64,000 nucleotides of DNA from Candidatus Saccharimonadota bacterium (GTDB lineage Bacteria; Patescibacteriota; Saccharimonadia; Saccharimonadales; Saccharimonadaceae): the NCBI GenBank assembly GCA_017460065.1, contig JAFUBT010000009.1:1-64000 (forward strand), written 5' to 3'. This document shows, piece by piece, positions 17,066-25,050 of this stretch. The first letter of the stretch is position 1. Each line of letters starts with the position of its first letter. The notes beneath the pieces are model-generated. The model was given only the letters and a program-made list of their open reading frames with translations, had not been told where the DNA came from and searched no databases. Both the position numbers and the translations under genes were made by a program.

Positions 17066-17332
17066 ATGCGGGTGGTAATTATTTGGCGAGAAAATGCAGA
17101 TTATTCGCGAGCAGTGACGGAATGGTTGCGCGATATCGAGCGGCGAGTAGGACGACAGCCGGAAAGCCTCAGCCCAGACGAGCCGAGTGGCGAAAGTTTG
17201 GCGCGGGCTTATGACGTAGTAGAGTACCCATCGATCCTGGCCTTTAGCGACGATGGTAAATTGCTGCAAATGTGGCGCGGGCAAATGTTACCAAAAATTG
17301 ATGACGTGGCGTATTATTTGTTGGAAGCCTAG
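17066..17332 (+). CDS. Thioredoxin-fold protein without active cysteines
   Basis: 88 residues from ATG 17066, with AAGGAGAGA upstream. The order MRVVIIWRENADYS, helix, then YDVVEYPSILAFSDDGKLL fits a thioredoxin or glutaredoxin fold with the cis-proline in YPS. The protein has no cysteine at all, so it cannot act as a redox enzyme and may be a binding module. It follows nrdR by 13 nt and is probably the last gene of the ftsZ-nrdR unit. Function unknown. Confidence 0.6.
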   Translation: MRVVIIWRENADYSRAVTEWLRDIERRVGRQPESLSPDEPSGESLARAYDVVEYPSILAFSDDGKLLQMWRGQMLPKIDDVAYYLLEA

Positions 17333-17356
17333 TGGCGATTATTGCTACGCGAAATA

Positions 17357-17387
17357 AAAATGTGCGCAGCTTTGCGGACATTTTTTG
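17357..17387 (+). terminator. Rho-independent terminator
   Basis: AAAATGTGCGCA and TGCGGACATTTTTT form a hairpin with a T run, ending the ftsZ-nrdR unit just before the T-box promoter. Confidence 0.7.
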
Positions 17388-17405
17388 TTTTTTGAATAAA
17401 TATGC

Positions 17406-17411
17406 TATAAT
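17406..17411 (+). promoter_or_regulatory. -10 box of the ileS T-box transcript
   Basis: Extended box TGc-TATAAT; transcription should start near 17418, giving a leader of about 250 nt. Confidence 0.7.
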
Positions 17412-17417
17412 GCAAGC

Positions 17418-17650
17418 ATAAAGCGTTTGAGCGGCTATCAACCGCGAGCTGGCAAAAGAACAGTTTTATTTAAATTGCGAGGTCTCTACTCTACAAAATA
17501 GAAAGAGCAGGGAGGATAAAACCCAGTAGAATTGCTCGTGAATCTGCGTAAAAGATAATTGAGTGCCAAGACTTTGAGGGAAAGTTTTGGAAGTTGGATG
17601 GTACCGCTCAGAAAGAGTTCCAATGCAAATTGGAATTTTTTTGTTCATGA
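17418..17650 (+). promoter_or_regulatory. T-box riboswitch (Ile), apparently ultrashort Stem I
   Basis: The T-box sequence GGATGGTACCGC (17597-17608) is clear. Its TGGT can pair with the ACCA end of tRNA-Ile, whose discriminator is A in the gene at 1-68. A terminator (TTCCAAT/ATTGGAA then T8) follows at 17616-17643. Near the 5' end GCGG-CTATCAA-CCGC (17431-17445) is a small hairpin whose loop shows ATC, an isoleucine codon. That matches the ultrashort Stem I class described for actinobacterial ileS, here combined with a terminator. Stems II and III were not resolved by eye. Confidence 0.8.
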
Positions 17651-17668
17651 CAGAAAGGAGCTGTGGGC

Positions 17669-20560
17669 ATGAAATATAAATATGGTGTACGACGTCGAGC
17701 GAGCGAGTACGAAAAAGCATTGATTGAATACTGGAAGAAGCATCAGACATTTGAAAAGTCGGTGGCGGAGCGATCGGTAGACGACGCTTACGTGTTTTAT
17801 GATGGCCCACCATTTATTACGGGTAATCCGCATCATGGCACTTTGCTGTCTTCGATCGTGAAGGATGCAGTGCCGCGTTTTTGGACGATGCGCGGCAAGC
17901 GGGTTGAACGCCGTTGGGGGTGGGACTGTCACGGTCTACCGGCGGAGAATTTCGTCGAAAAGCAATTAGGCATCACGGATAGGCGCGAAATTGGCACAAA
18001 GTGGCCACTCGAAACTTATATCACGAAGGCGCGCGAATCAATGGTGGCAAATTCGGAGACCTGGGAGTCGACGATCGATCGGATTGGTCGTTGGGTTGAT
18101 TTTAAGGGCGCATATCGTACGATGGACAAAGATTTTATGGAGTCGGTATGGTGGGCGTTTAAGACTTTGTATGATAAAGGTAAAATTTACGAGGGCGAAA
18201 AGGTCCTGATGTACGACACGAAGTTTGCTACGCCAGTCTCGAAGGCTGAAGTAACGATGGACAATGATGCATATCAGACAGTGACAGACCCGAGTGCCTA
18301 CGTGAAGTTTAAGTTGCAAGACCGCGATGAATATTTACTAGCTTGGACGACGACGCCATGGACTTTGCCGGCTAACTTGATGTTGGCAGTAAATGCGGAT
18401 TTGACCTATGGTCTATATGAGGTGAATGGGGATAAATTAATTGTGGCAACAAAAATGGCGCTAGCGCTGTTTGGTGAGCATGTGGTGGCGCAGAAGAAAT
18501 ATAGTGGTCAAGATTTGGCCGGGTTAGCCTATCGGCCATTATTTGATGCGCAAGACTTGAACGATGCGGCTGAACAGAGTAAAAACTGCTACAAAGTACA
18601 GCTGGCTGACTTCGTGAGCGACGAAGATGGTACGGGTATTGTGCATATTGCGCCGGCTTATGGTGAAGATGACTATGCGCTGGGCAAGCAGGCTGGCGTA
18701 CCGGTGCGACATACGATTGACGATAATGGCTATTACGTCCCGGAATGGGCCGAGAAACTGCATGCAGTGGGCGTGCGCGAGACGGACGAAAATGGTATTG
18801 AAGTTTGGGCGGCGAATAAGTTTATCGCAAAATGCCTAGAAGCGCGTGGCGACATCTGGAAGATAGAGTATATTAAGCATGAATATCCGTTTAATCCACG
18901 TAGTAAGCAACGTATTATGTATCGGGCGTTCCCTAGCTGGTTCTTCGATGTTGAGGGCAGCAAGGATTTGATGCTAGAGAAGAATGAAGACATCAATTGG
19001 TTCCCGGCGCACTTGAAGCACGGGCGTTTCGCCAAGAACATTGAGCAGGCACCAGACTGGAATTTGTCGCGTGATCGCTTCTGGGCGACGGCCATGCCGG
19101 TCTGGAAGGGAGATAAAGGCTCCATCAAGGTGGTGGGCTCCTACGACGAACTTTACGAGTTGTCTGGCGTGCGGTTGGAAGATTATCACCGACCATGGGT
19201 GGATGAGATTGAGTTTGAGATTGACGGCGAGCACTTCAAACGCGTTGATAAGGTTCTGGACTGTTGGTTTGAGTCTGGATCGATGCCATTTGCGCAGCTA
19301 CATTATCCCTTTGAGAATAAACAGAAATTTGAACGAAACTATCCAGCGGATTTTATTGTAGAGTATGTTGGCCAAGTACGGGCTTGGTTTTACTATGTGC
19401 ATGTGGTAAATACAGCTTTGTTCGGCGAATGTGCGTATAAGAATGTGATTACGACTGGGACTTTAGCGGGAAATGATGGACGTAAGATGAGTAAGTCTTT
19501 GGGCAATTATACGGACCCGAATGAACTGATGGATAAATATTCGGCAGACGCTCTGCGTTTCCAGCTGTTGTCGAGTCCGGTGCTGGCGGGGGAGGACTTC
19601 GCCTTAATCGATAAGGACGTTTCCGACACGGCGCGTAAGCTGACGATGATTTGGAATGTCTATGATTTCTTCACGATGTACGCCAGTGTGGATGGCTGGG
19701 AATATGAAGGCAATAAACTGAAAGCGCCAAAGGACTTAGAGAACGAACTTGATAAATGGGTTGTCAGTCGACTGTATCAGCTACGTAATGAAATAACGCA
19801 GAATATGGAAGATTATAATTTGCCGGCGGCTCTGGCGGGAGTGTTGCCGTTTGTGGACGATTTGTCGAACTGGTTTGTGCGACGGAGCCGGCGACGTTTT
19901 TGGAAATCGGAGTCGACGGCCGACAAAAATGAGGCTTACGAGACGTTGCATTTTGTGTTGAGTTATCTGGCTTTGCTATTGGCGCCGTTTACGCCGTTCT
20001 TGGCGGAGGAACTTTGGCAGAATATGATGGGCGGTGAAAGTGTTCACCTGCTGAATTGGCCGGCTGCGGGCAAGGTGGATACGACCGTACTGGAGAGAAT
20101 GGCGAGTTGCCGGGCGATAATCACGGAAGGCCTGGCGCAGCGCATGGTGCGCGATGATGGCTTTGGCCAGATAAAGGTGCGTCAGCCTTTGGCGCAACTA
20201 AGCTATGCGGGCGAGAAACTGGACGGATTCTACGAGCAAATTATTGCTGAAGAGGTAAACGTTAAAAAAGTGGCACACGCAAAAGAATTAGTGCTCGACA
20301 AGCGATTAACGAATGAGTTGCGCGATGAGGGTTTTGTGCGTGAGTTGATTCGTTTTGTACAGGCGGCACGCAAGAAAGCCGGTTTGAACGTAGATGATCG
20401 CATCAAGTTATCGTTGAGCTGCGCGGTGCCAAACGCATATGAGCAGATGCTGAAGGACGAGGTACTGGCCTTGGAATTGGACAGTAGCGCAAACTATGCT
20501 TACGACGAGATTGTAAAGTTGAATGGCGAGAATGTGACGATTTCGCTCGAAAAAGCGTAA
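17669..20560 (+). CDS. ileS: Isoleucyl-tRNA synthetase, eukaryote-like type
   Basis: 963 residues from ATG 17669, 8 nt after AAGGAG. Class I synthetase: the HIGH-type motif is PHHGT at 54-58 and KMSKS is intact in GRKMSKSLGNY. The editing domain lies between WTTTPWTLPAN and the second half of the catalytic core. The DRIGRWVDFKGAYRTMDKDF stretch and the absence of a C-terminal zinc ribbon fit the type 2 (eukaryote-like) IleRS also found in Actinobacteria. Expression should respond to uncharged tRNA-Ile through the T-box leader. Confidence 0.95.
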   Translation: MKYKYGVRRRASEYEKALIEYWKKHQTFEKSVAERSVDDAYVFYDGPPFITGNPHHGTLLSSIVKDAVPRFWTMRGKRVERRWGWDCHGLPAENFVEKQLGITDRREIGTKWPLETYITKARESMVANSETWESTIDRIGRWVDFKGAYRTMDKDFMESVWWAFKTLYDKGKIYEGEKVLMYDTKFATPVSKAEVTMDNDAYQTVTDPSAYVKFKLQDRDEYLLAWTTTPWTLPANLMLAVNADLTYGLYEVNGDKLIVATKMALALFGEHVVAQKKYSGQDLAGLAYRPLFDAQDLNDAAEQSKNCYKVQLADFVSDEDGTGIVHIAPAYGEDDYALGKQAGVPVRHTIDDNGYYVPEWAEKLHAVGVRETDENGIEVWAANKFIAKCLEARGDIWKIEYIKHEYPFNPRSKQRIMYRAFPSWFFDVEGSKDLMLEKNEDINWFPAHLKHGRFAKNIEQAPDWNLSRDRFWATAMPVWKGDKGSIKVVGSYDELYELSGVRLEDYHRPWVDEIEFEIDGEHFKRVDKVLDCWFESGSMPFAQLHYPFENKQKFERNYPADFIVEYVGQVRAWFYYVHVVNTALFGECAYKNVITTGTLAGNDGRKMSKSLGNYTDPNELMDKYSADALRFQLLSSPVLAGEDFALIDKDVSDTARKLTMIWNVYDFFTMYASVDGWEYEGNKLKAPKDLENELDKWVVSRLYQLRNEITQNMEDYNLPAALAGVLPFVDDLSNWFVRRSRRRFWKSESTADKNEAYETLHFVLSYLALLLAPFTPFLAEELWQNMMGGESVHLLNWPAAGKVDTTVLERMASCRAIITEGLAQRMVRDDGFGQIKVRQPLAQLSYAGEKLDGFYEQIIAEEVNVKKVAHAKELVLDKRLTNELRDEGFVRELIRFVQAARKKAGLNVDDRIKLSLSCAVPNAYEQMLKDEVLALELDSSANYAYDEIVKLNGENVTISLEKA

Positions 20561-20685
20561 TATACCATATTTGCTATAAGTTTGTGTGGCTCGCAAGTGG
20601 CGGGTGGTAATATTTTGGCGAAAATGCAAGAGTAGTGCGACCACTGTTAAAATTGACATTTTGGCAGAAATTGGCGTGATTGCAC

Positions 20686-20714
20686 TTGACAAAAAAGCAT
20701 AAGCGTGATAGTAT
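20686..20714 (+). promoter_or_regulatory. Strong promoter of the 65-residue orphan
   Basis: TTGACA (20686-20691) and TAGTAT (20709-20714) are spaced by 17 nt. The transcript has a leader of nearly 100 nt with A/C-rich tracts at 20738-20765 and 20788-20801. Confidence 0.7.
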
Positions 20715-20815
20715 GAGGACAGTTGGATAAGCAAACAGCAAACACCAACAAACAAAAACAAAAAATCACTTCCGCTGGGTATCAGGAATAAAAACAAACA
20801 CGAAAGGAAAAATAA

Positions 20816-21013
20816 ATGGAAACATTCAAAATACCTGGGCTTGGCGATAGTGACTTAGAATATGAGGATTTTAGTCCAAGTGAAGCGCAACTAACGATGG
20901 AACTTGTGCCAAAACGTGAAACATCGACTTCAGTAGAGGAGCTGAAGGAGAAACAGCGTCAATTGAGCCCAATCCTTGGTAAAAAGGCGAATATTTTCGC
21001 AAGGTTTCGATAA
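20816..21013 (+). CDS. 65-residue protein of unknown function
   Basis: A small acidic-then-basic protein, METFKIPGLGDSDLEYEDF... ending in KKANIFARFR. It has no membrane segment or cysteine. The coding claim rests on context: AAAGGA before the ATG, a near-consensus promoter, a long A/C-rich leader and its own terminator. The middle EELKEKQRQL is probably helical. The strong signals suggest high expression. I do not recognise the family. Confidence 0.65.
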   Translation: METFKIPGLGDSDLEYEDFSPSEAQLTMELVPKRETSTSVEELKEKQRQLSPILGKKANIFARFR

Positions 21014-21041
21014 GGAGATTGATTATAAGGTAGAACGTGAA

Positions 21042-21075
21042 CAAACTACCCCATGATATCTGGGGTAGTTTTTTG
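21042..21075 (+). terminator. Rho-independent terminator
   Basis: AAACTACCCCA and TGGGGTAGTTTTTT pair across a short loop, ending the 65-residue gene. Confidence 0.85.
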
Positions 21076-21092
21076 GTGCCGGCGTGCAGGGC

Positions 21093-21122
21093 TTGACTTT
21101 TTGAAAATGCTAGTGTTATTAT
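21093..21122 (+). promoter_or_regulatory. Promoter of the proline-rich membrane protein
   Basis: TTGACT at 21093-21098 and TATTAT at 21117-21122, spacing 18 nt. Confidence 0.6.
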
Positions 21123-21164
21123 CTATAGCAAAATAGGTCAAAATAAAAATATAAAGGAAAAATT

Positions 21165-22961
21165 ATGACTGAAGGATCAGGAATCGGAAGCGAACGAGAA
21201 GCCTTTTTTGGCGGAGCGGAAGACCCAAACGCTCGAGAGGCGGCAGGGATTTCGGAAGAGATTGTTCAGGGTGGTGATGCGACGCTGGGTGAGAGTTTTG
21301 CGCCGCAGGTCGAGATGAAAAGAAAAATGGGTAAGCGCGAGCTCCAAGCACTGGGTGCGGGCGCACTACTGACGGCAACCGTGTTGGGTGGTGCCGTTTT
21401 TACGGCGAACCACGGCGAGAACGCAGAAGCGGCAATGAGCGACCGCGCCGTCGAACAGACCGTTGATGACGGCGAGGCGATAGTCGAAGATGAAGCTGGC
21501 GCGAGCGAAGCGGGTCTTGATGCCGAGACGTCGGTCGACAACGAAAGTAGCCTCGGCCAGGCCGAACAGGAAACAGTGGCGAACTTTTTGAACGCAGACT
21601 TCCGCGCAGAGGCGCGAGACGTCGAGAATGGTTTGACTGGCGACTTTGAAAGCTATGACGTTGAGGGCGGCTGGGGCGACCAGGACAAGACTGACCCGTA
21701 CGCCGAGGCCTATGTGAAGGACGTGCTCTATAATCTCTTCGGGATTACCAAGGAGAGCGATGCGACTGATTTGCAAGTCAAACAAGCGTTGTATTATATC
21801 GATACGCATCAGGCTTTGAGTGCCGGGCAAACGGCGATTGATGCGCACATTGATGGATTTGATGGCTTGACGCCAGATGAGGCTGAGCAAAAGATCCTTG
21901 CTATGAATACGGCTGAGCGCGAAGATTTACAGGACCAGTTGGCTTTGTTCTATGCGGAGGCTGATTTGTCGCGCGAAGATATTGGCGGCGAAGTGGCGAT
22001 TAATATGGGTATTGGCCGCACTGCTGAGGGCGAATATTACGCAACACGGTCTGAACACGAAATGCCACAAGGTACAACCGTGTATCGTCTAGTGAGGACG
22101 GTCGACGAAGAAGGGCATTCGACCTTCTATACTTCCGTACGTAAGACGCCGTGCGCGAACCACCAAAATGAGGCATTGCAGTTTAAGATTGTGGAAGAGC
22201 ACGTGGTGGACCAGAGTACGGAGCGTCACGAGACGCCAGATACGCCAGTGCATGTGACGCCAGAAGTTCCTGCTGTGCCAGTGACGCCAGATGCGCCAGC
22301 ACCGGAGAACCCAGATACGCCGACGCCGGAAACTCCTGATACGCCAGACACTCCGACGCCGGAAACCCCAGAAACTCCGGAAACGCCGGACCCTGAGCCT
22401 GATACTCCGACTCCGGAGCCTGAACCAGAACCAGAACCGACTCCAGAACCAGAACCAGAGCCGACGCCAACTCCTGAGCCTGAGCCGGAGCCATCGGACG
22501 CCAAGACGCCATTCGAGCAAGAGAAGGTGGACCAAGGCGGCACTGGCCACATAACGCCACTGGACGTTGATGAGAGCGCGGTAGAGAAGGAATACAACCC
22601 TGAAACGCAGATGAACCCAGAGGCTTCGAATCCGGTAGAATATAGCAGCGACGGTTCGGAGCAAGTTGGTGCCGATACGGACGCAACACGTTATGCAGAG
22701 CGGCAGGAGGTTATTCAGGCGGCTGACGACAGTTATGCGATGGATCGCATCTCGGACGAGACGCCAGATTACAGTGCTGGCGAAGCAGCGCAAGCTGAAG
22801 CGAACCAGAGCTTTGAAGAAAGCGGCAGTGCTGCGGCCGTGCAAGATACTTTGAATACGATTCAGGAGAACGGCGGGCAGACCGTAGCGGGTGAGAACGG
22901 TGGTCCAACCGCAGAGCAAAGTAATTTAGCCGAAAACTTCGACGAACTCTTCGGTAGGTAA
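21165..22961 (+). CDS. Membrane-anchored surface protein with proline-rich stalk
   Basis: 598 residues. A cytosolic tail (1-58) is followed by a TM segment (about 61-81), so most of the protein is outside. An acidic region and a helical domain (about 150-275) lead to a small domain containing YTSVRKTPCANHQNE. A stalk at about 350-440 is built of PDTPTPETP and PEPEPEP repeats. The rest is acidic and low complexity. There is no sorting signal, so the N-terminal TM is the only anchor. Pro/Glu stalks usually span the wall, so a host-contact role is possible but not shown. AAAGGA precedes the start. Confidence 0.75.
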   Translation: MTEGSGIGSEREAFFGGAEDPNAREAAGISEEIVQGGDATLGESFAPQVEMKRKMGKRELQALGAGALLTATVLGGAVFTANHGENAEAAMSDRAVEQTVDDGEAIVEDEAGASEAGLDAETSVDNESSLGQAEQETVANFLNADFRAEARDVENGLTGDFESYDVEGGWGDQDKTDPYAEAYVKDVLYNLFGITKESDATDLQVKQALYYIDTHQALSAGQTAIDAHIDGFDGLTPDEAEQKILAMNTAEREDLQDQLALFYAEADLSREDIGGEVAINMGIGRTAEGEYYATRSEHEMPQGTTVYRLVRTVDEEGHSTFYTSVRKTPCANHQNEALQFKIVEEHVVDQSTERHETPDTPVHVTPEVPAVPVTPDAPAPENPDTPTPETPDTPDTPTPETPETPETPDPEPDTPTPEPEPEPEPTPEPEPEPTPTPEPEPEPSDAKTPFEQEKVDQGGTGHITPLDVDESAVEKEYNPETQMNPEASNPVEYSSDGSEQVGADTDATRYAERQEVIQAADDSYAMDRISDETPDYSAGEAAQAEANQSFEESGSAAAVQDTLNTIQENGGQTVAGENGGPTAEQSNLAENFDELFGR

Positions 22962-22999
22962 GGGCTAACAATTAATTTGGTTCCAAAAAAGGAGTAAAA

Positions 23000-24337
23000 A
23001 TGCAAACAAAAACAGACACAAAATTTAAAAAATGGCCATTAGCGGTCGGAGCGGTAGCGGCGGTGTTCGCGTCAGCTTTGGTGCCGTCGGCATCGACGAT
23101 GGCCTGGGGCCCCGAGCGGACGACCTTTACGATGGAGAATCCGGCCGACTATGTGACCTTTAACTCGATTACGAACAATAACATTTTGGGCGACGAGCGC
23201 AACTTCGTGCGGGTGGTTGAGGCTGATACGGGCAACGCTTACGCCGATGAGGTGAAAGTTGTCCCTGGTAAAGAGTACGAAGTCTATGTGTTTTATCACA
23301 ACAACGCCAAGTCTAGGCTGAACGCCTCTGGTGTAGGTATTGCGACGGGCGTGGTAGTTTCGTCGAAGTATCCAAGTTCTATTAATGCGAATAACAAGGG
23401 TAAAGTAAGTGCTTTGATTTCGTCGCCAGTGGCGAACCCGACGCAAGTTTGGGATGAAGCTTACTTTACGACCGATTCACCAGTTGATGTGGCTTTGCGC
23501 TACGTGCCTGGTTCGGCGCATATTTGGAATGACAATTTTGCGACGAACGGCGCAACGTTGTCTGACAATTTGTTTGGTGACGGAATTTTGATTGGCGTGA
23601 ACAAGTTGGACGGTAATTTGCCTGGCTGTTCGGAATATTCTGGCCACATTATTTATCGGGTGCGGGCCGAGCAGGTTGGCGCAAAGGTAACCAAGACGGT
23701 TTCGAAAGATGGCGAAAACTTCTTTGATCGTGTTTTGGCAGCGCCTGGTGATATCTTAACCTACCGGGTTGAGTTTATTAATAGTGGTACAACTACTTTG
23801 ACGGATGTGACTTTCCACGATAAGTTGCCGGAAGGCGTAACTTTGGTAGAGGGGACGACCGTCGTGAAGGACAGCGTTGGTAACGAGCAGAAGCTAAGTG
23901 ACTTGATTGGCCAGAATGGCTACAATCTGGGCAACTTTGGCCAAGGTGTCAGTGCAACGATTACTTATCAGGTAAAGGTGAATGACGATATTGTGAAGGA
24001 CGCGGCTTGTGGCACGCATAGCTATTCTAACCGGATTTATGTCGATCATACAGATGGCGAAATCAGCGACGGAGCAACTTTTGAGGTGCAGAAAACTGGC
24101 TGTACGACCGATGACGGTTGTGAAGCCGGCGACCCGAATTGTACGCCAGCTGAATTGCCAAAGACTGGCCCGGCTGAAATTGCTTTAGCGGTGACTGCTA
24201 CGATTGCGGTAGTGGTTGGCGGTACTTACTGGTATCACAGTCAGAAGGCTCTGGAGGAGGCACAAATGGCGGCTGGTGCGGCACCGAAGAAGAATGTCGC
24301 GGACAAGAAGACCGTCGATAAGAACGACAAAAAATAG
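23000..24337 (+). CDS. LPXTG-anchored surface protein with DUF11-like domain
   Basis: 445 residues. The signal peptide (1-35) ends near ASTMA. A beta-rich domain follows (about 37-225), then a DUF11-like immunoglobulin-type repeat (about 230-370) starting AKVTKTVSKDGENFF and containing APGDILTYRVEFINSGTTTL. The C-terminus has LPKTGP at 386-391, a TM segment and a lysine-rich tail, a textbook sortase signal. It is the likely main substrate of the sortase at 41820. GGAG lies 6 nt before the ATG and it follows the proline-rich protein by 38 nt, probably in one operon. Confidence 0.85.
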   Translation: MQTKTDTKFKKWPLAVGAVAAVFASALVPSASTMAWGPERTTFTMENPADYVTFNSITNNNILGDERNFVRVVEADTGNAYADEVKVVPGKEYEVYVFYHNNAKSRLNASGVGIATGVVVSSKYPSSINANNKGKVSALISSPVANPTQVWDEAYFTTDSPVDVALRYVPGSAHIWNDNFATNGATLSDNLFGDGILIGVNKLDGNLPGCSEYSGHIIYRVRAEQVGAKVTKTVSKDGENFFDRVLAAPGDILTYRVEFINSGTTTLTDVTFHDKLPEGVTLVEGTTVVKDSVGNEQKLSDLIGQNGYNLGNFGQGVSATITYQVKVNDDIVKDAACGTHSYSNRIYVDHTDGEISDGATFEVQKTGCTTDDGCEAGDPNCTPAELPKTGPAEIALAVTATIAVVVGGTYWYHSQKALEEAQMAAGAAPKKNVADKKTVDKNDKK

Positions 24338-24359
24338 TTCTTAAGCATTAACTCCTTAC

Positions 24360-24392
24360 AAAAGACTCCGTGCGGGCATAGCGGAGTCTTTT
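24360..24392 (+). terminator. Rho-independent terminator
   Basis: AAAAGACTCCG and CGGAGTCTTTT pair, closing the surface-protein operon. Confidence 0.8.
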
Positions 24393-24479
24393 GCTATGTC
24401 GGGTTGCCGTCTAAAGTGATAAGGCTTGATTATTAGGGGATTTTTTGGTAAAATAGCGCAAGACTAACAAAGGAAAGTT

Positions 24480-24791
24480 ATGAAGAAAGCAGTCGTAAAG
24501 ATCGGCGGCAAGCAGTACATTGTGGCCGAGAAAGAGACCCTCCGTGTGGACCTCCTCCCGGAAGGCACAAAAGCTCTCGCTTTGGACGCTCTGCTCGTAA
24601 TTGATGGTGATAAGACTACGGTCGGCGAACCAACAGTTAAAGGAGTCAAGGTCAAGGCGAAGGCGATAGAAGCAAAGGTCGCCGGTGAAAAGCTCCGTGT
24701 GATTCGCTACAAGGCCAAGAAGCGCGTCCACAAAGAAATCGGACACCGCCAGAAGTATTCGGTCATTGAGATTGAGTCGATTGGTAAATAG
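24480..24791 (+). CDS. rplU: Ribosomal protein bL21
   Basis: 103 residues. AVVKIGGKQYIVAEKETLRV is the typical L21 start and KKRVHKEIGHRQKYSVIEI the conserved rRNA-binding end. It has its own TAAAAT promoter box and AAAGGA. In most bacteria rplU and rpmA (L27) are adjacent; here rpmA lies 4 kb away on the other strand, at 28592-28870. Confidence 0.95.
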   Translation: MKKAVVKIGGKQYIVAEKETLRVDLLPEGTKALALDALLVIDGDKTTVGEPTVKGVKVKAKAIEAKVAGEKLRVIRYKAKKRVHKEIGHRQKYSVIEIESIGK

Positions 24792-24793
24792 AC

Positions 24794-24822
24794 GAAAATA
24801 CACCCTTCTGGGTGTATTTTTC
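24794..24822 (+). terminator. Rho-independent terminator after rplU
   Basis: AAAATACACCC and GGGTGTATTTTT pair around TTCT. Confidence 0.85.
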
Positions 24823-24831
24823 TTGGTTAAG

Positions 24832-24959
24832 GTTGGCCACGCAAACAGCCCTGGCAGCAGACGTAACGGAGCCTGCTGGCGAGTTCAAGGCGGCTGCCGC
24901 CCGTAAAGACGGGCCGGCAGAACGCCGTGTCTGTCGTCGGGGCTGTTTACGTGGCCAGC
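24832..24959 (-). repeat. Y-shaped palindromic repeat, copy B
   Basis: Read on the minus strand it parallels copy A: outer arms 24832-24862 and 24929-24959, first side arm CTGCCGGCCCGT/ACGGGCGGCAG flanked by GGCG and CGCC, second side arm GCC/GGC flanked by AAC and GTT. It shares GACACGGCGT, CCTTGAACTCG and CTCCGTTACGTC with copy A. It stands between the rplU terminator and the rseP promoter with no T run of its own. Confidence 0.75.
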
Positions 24960-25036
24960 TCCTATAGAAAAAGAACTTAGTGGCGAGGTTTGTCGGCCTG
25001 ACGCAAAAAGCATAAACAAAAACCGGTCGAGCGTGC

Positions 25037-25042
25037 TATTAT
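25037..25042 (+). promoter_or_regulatory. Leaderless promoter of the rseP-like gene
   Basis: TGc-TATTAT ends 8 nt before the ATG at 25051. Confidence 0.5.
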
Positions 25043-25050
25043 GGATAGTA

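Noticed and set aside
22226-22597. Minus-strand reading with long Gly-Ser-Val repeats inside the proline-rich protein gene
   Set aside because: It is the antisense image of the PEPEP/TPETP codons; it has no ribosome site, and the plus-strand gene has promoter, signal and TM.
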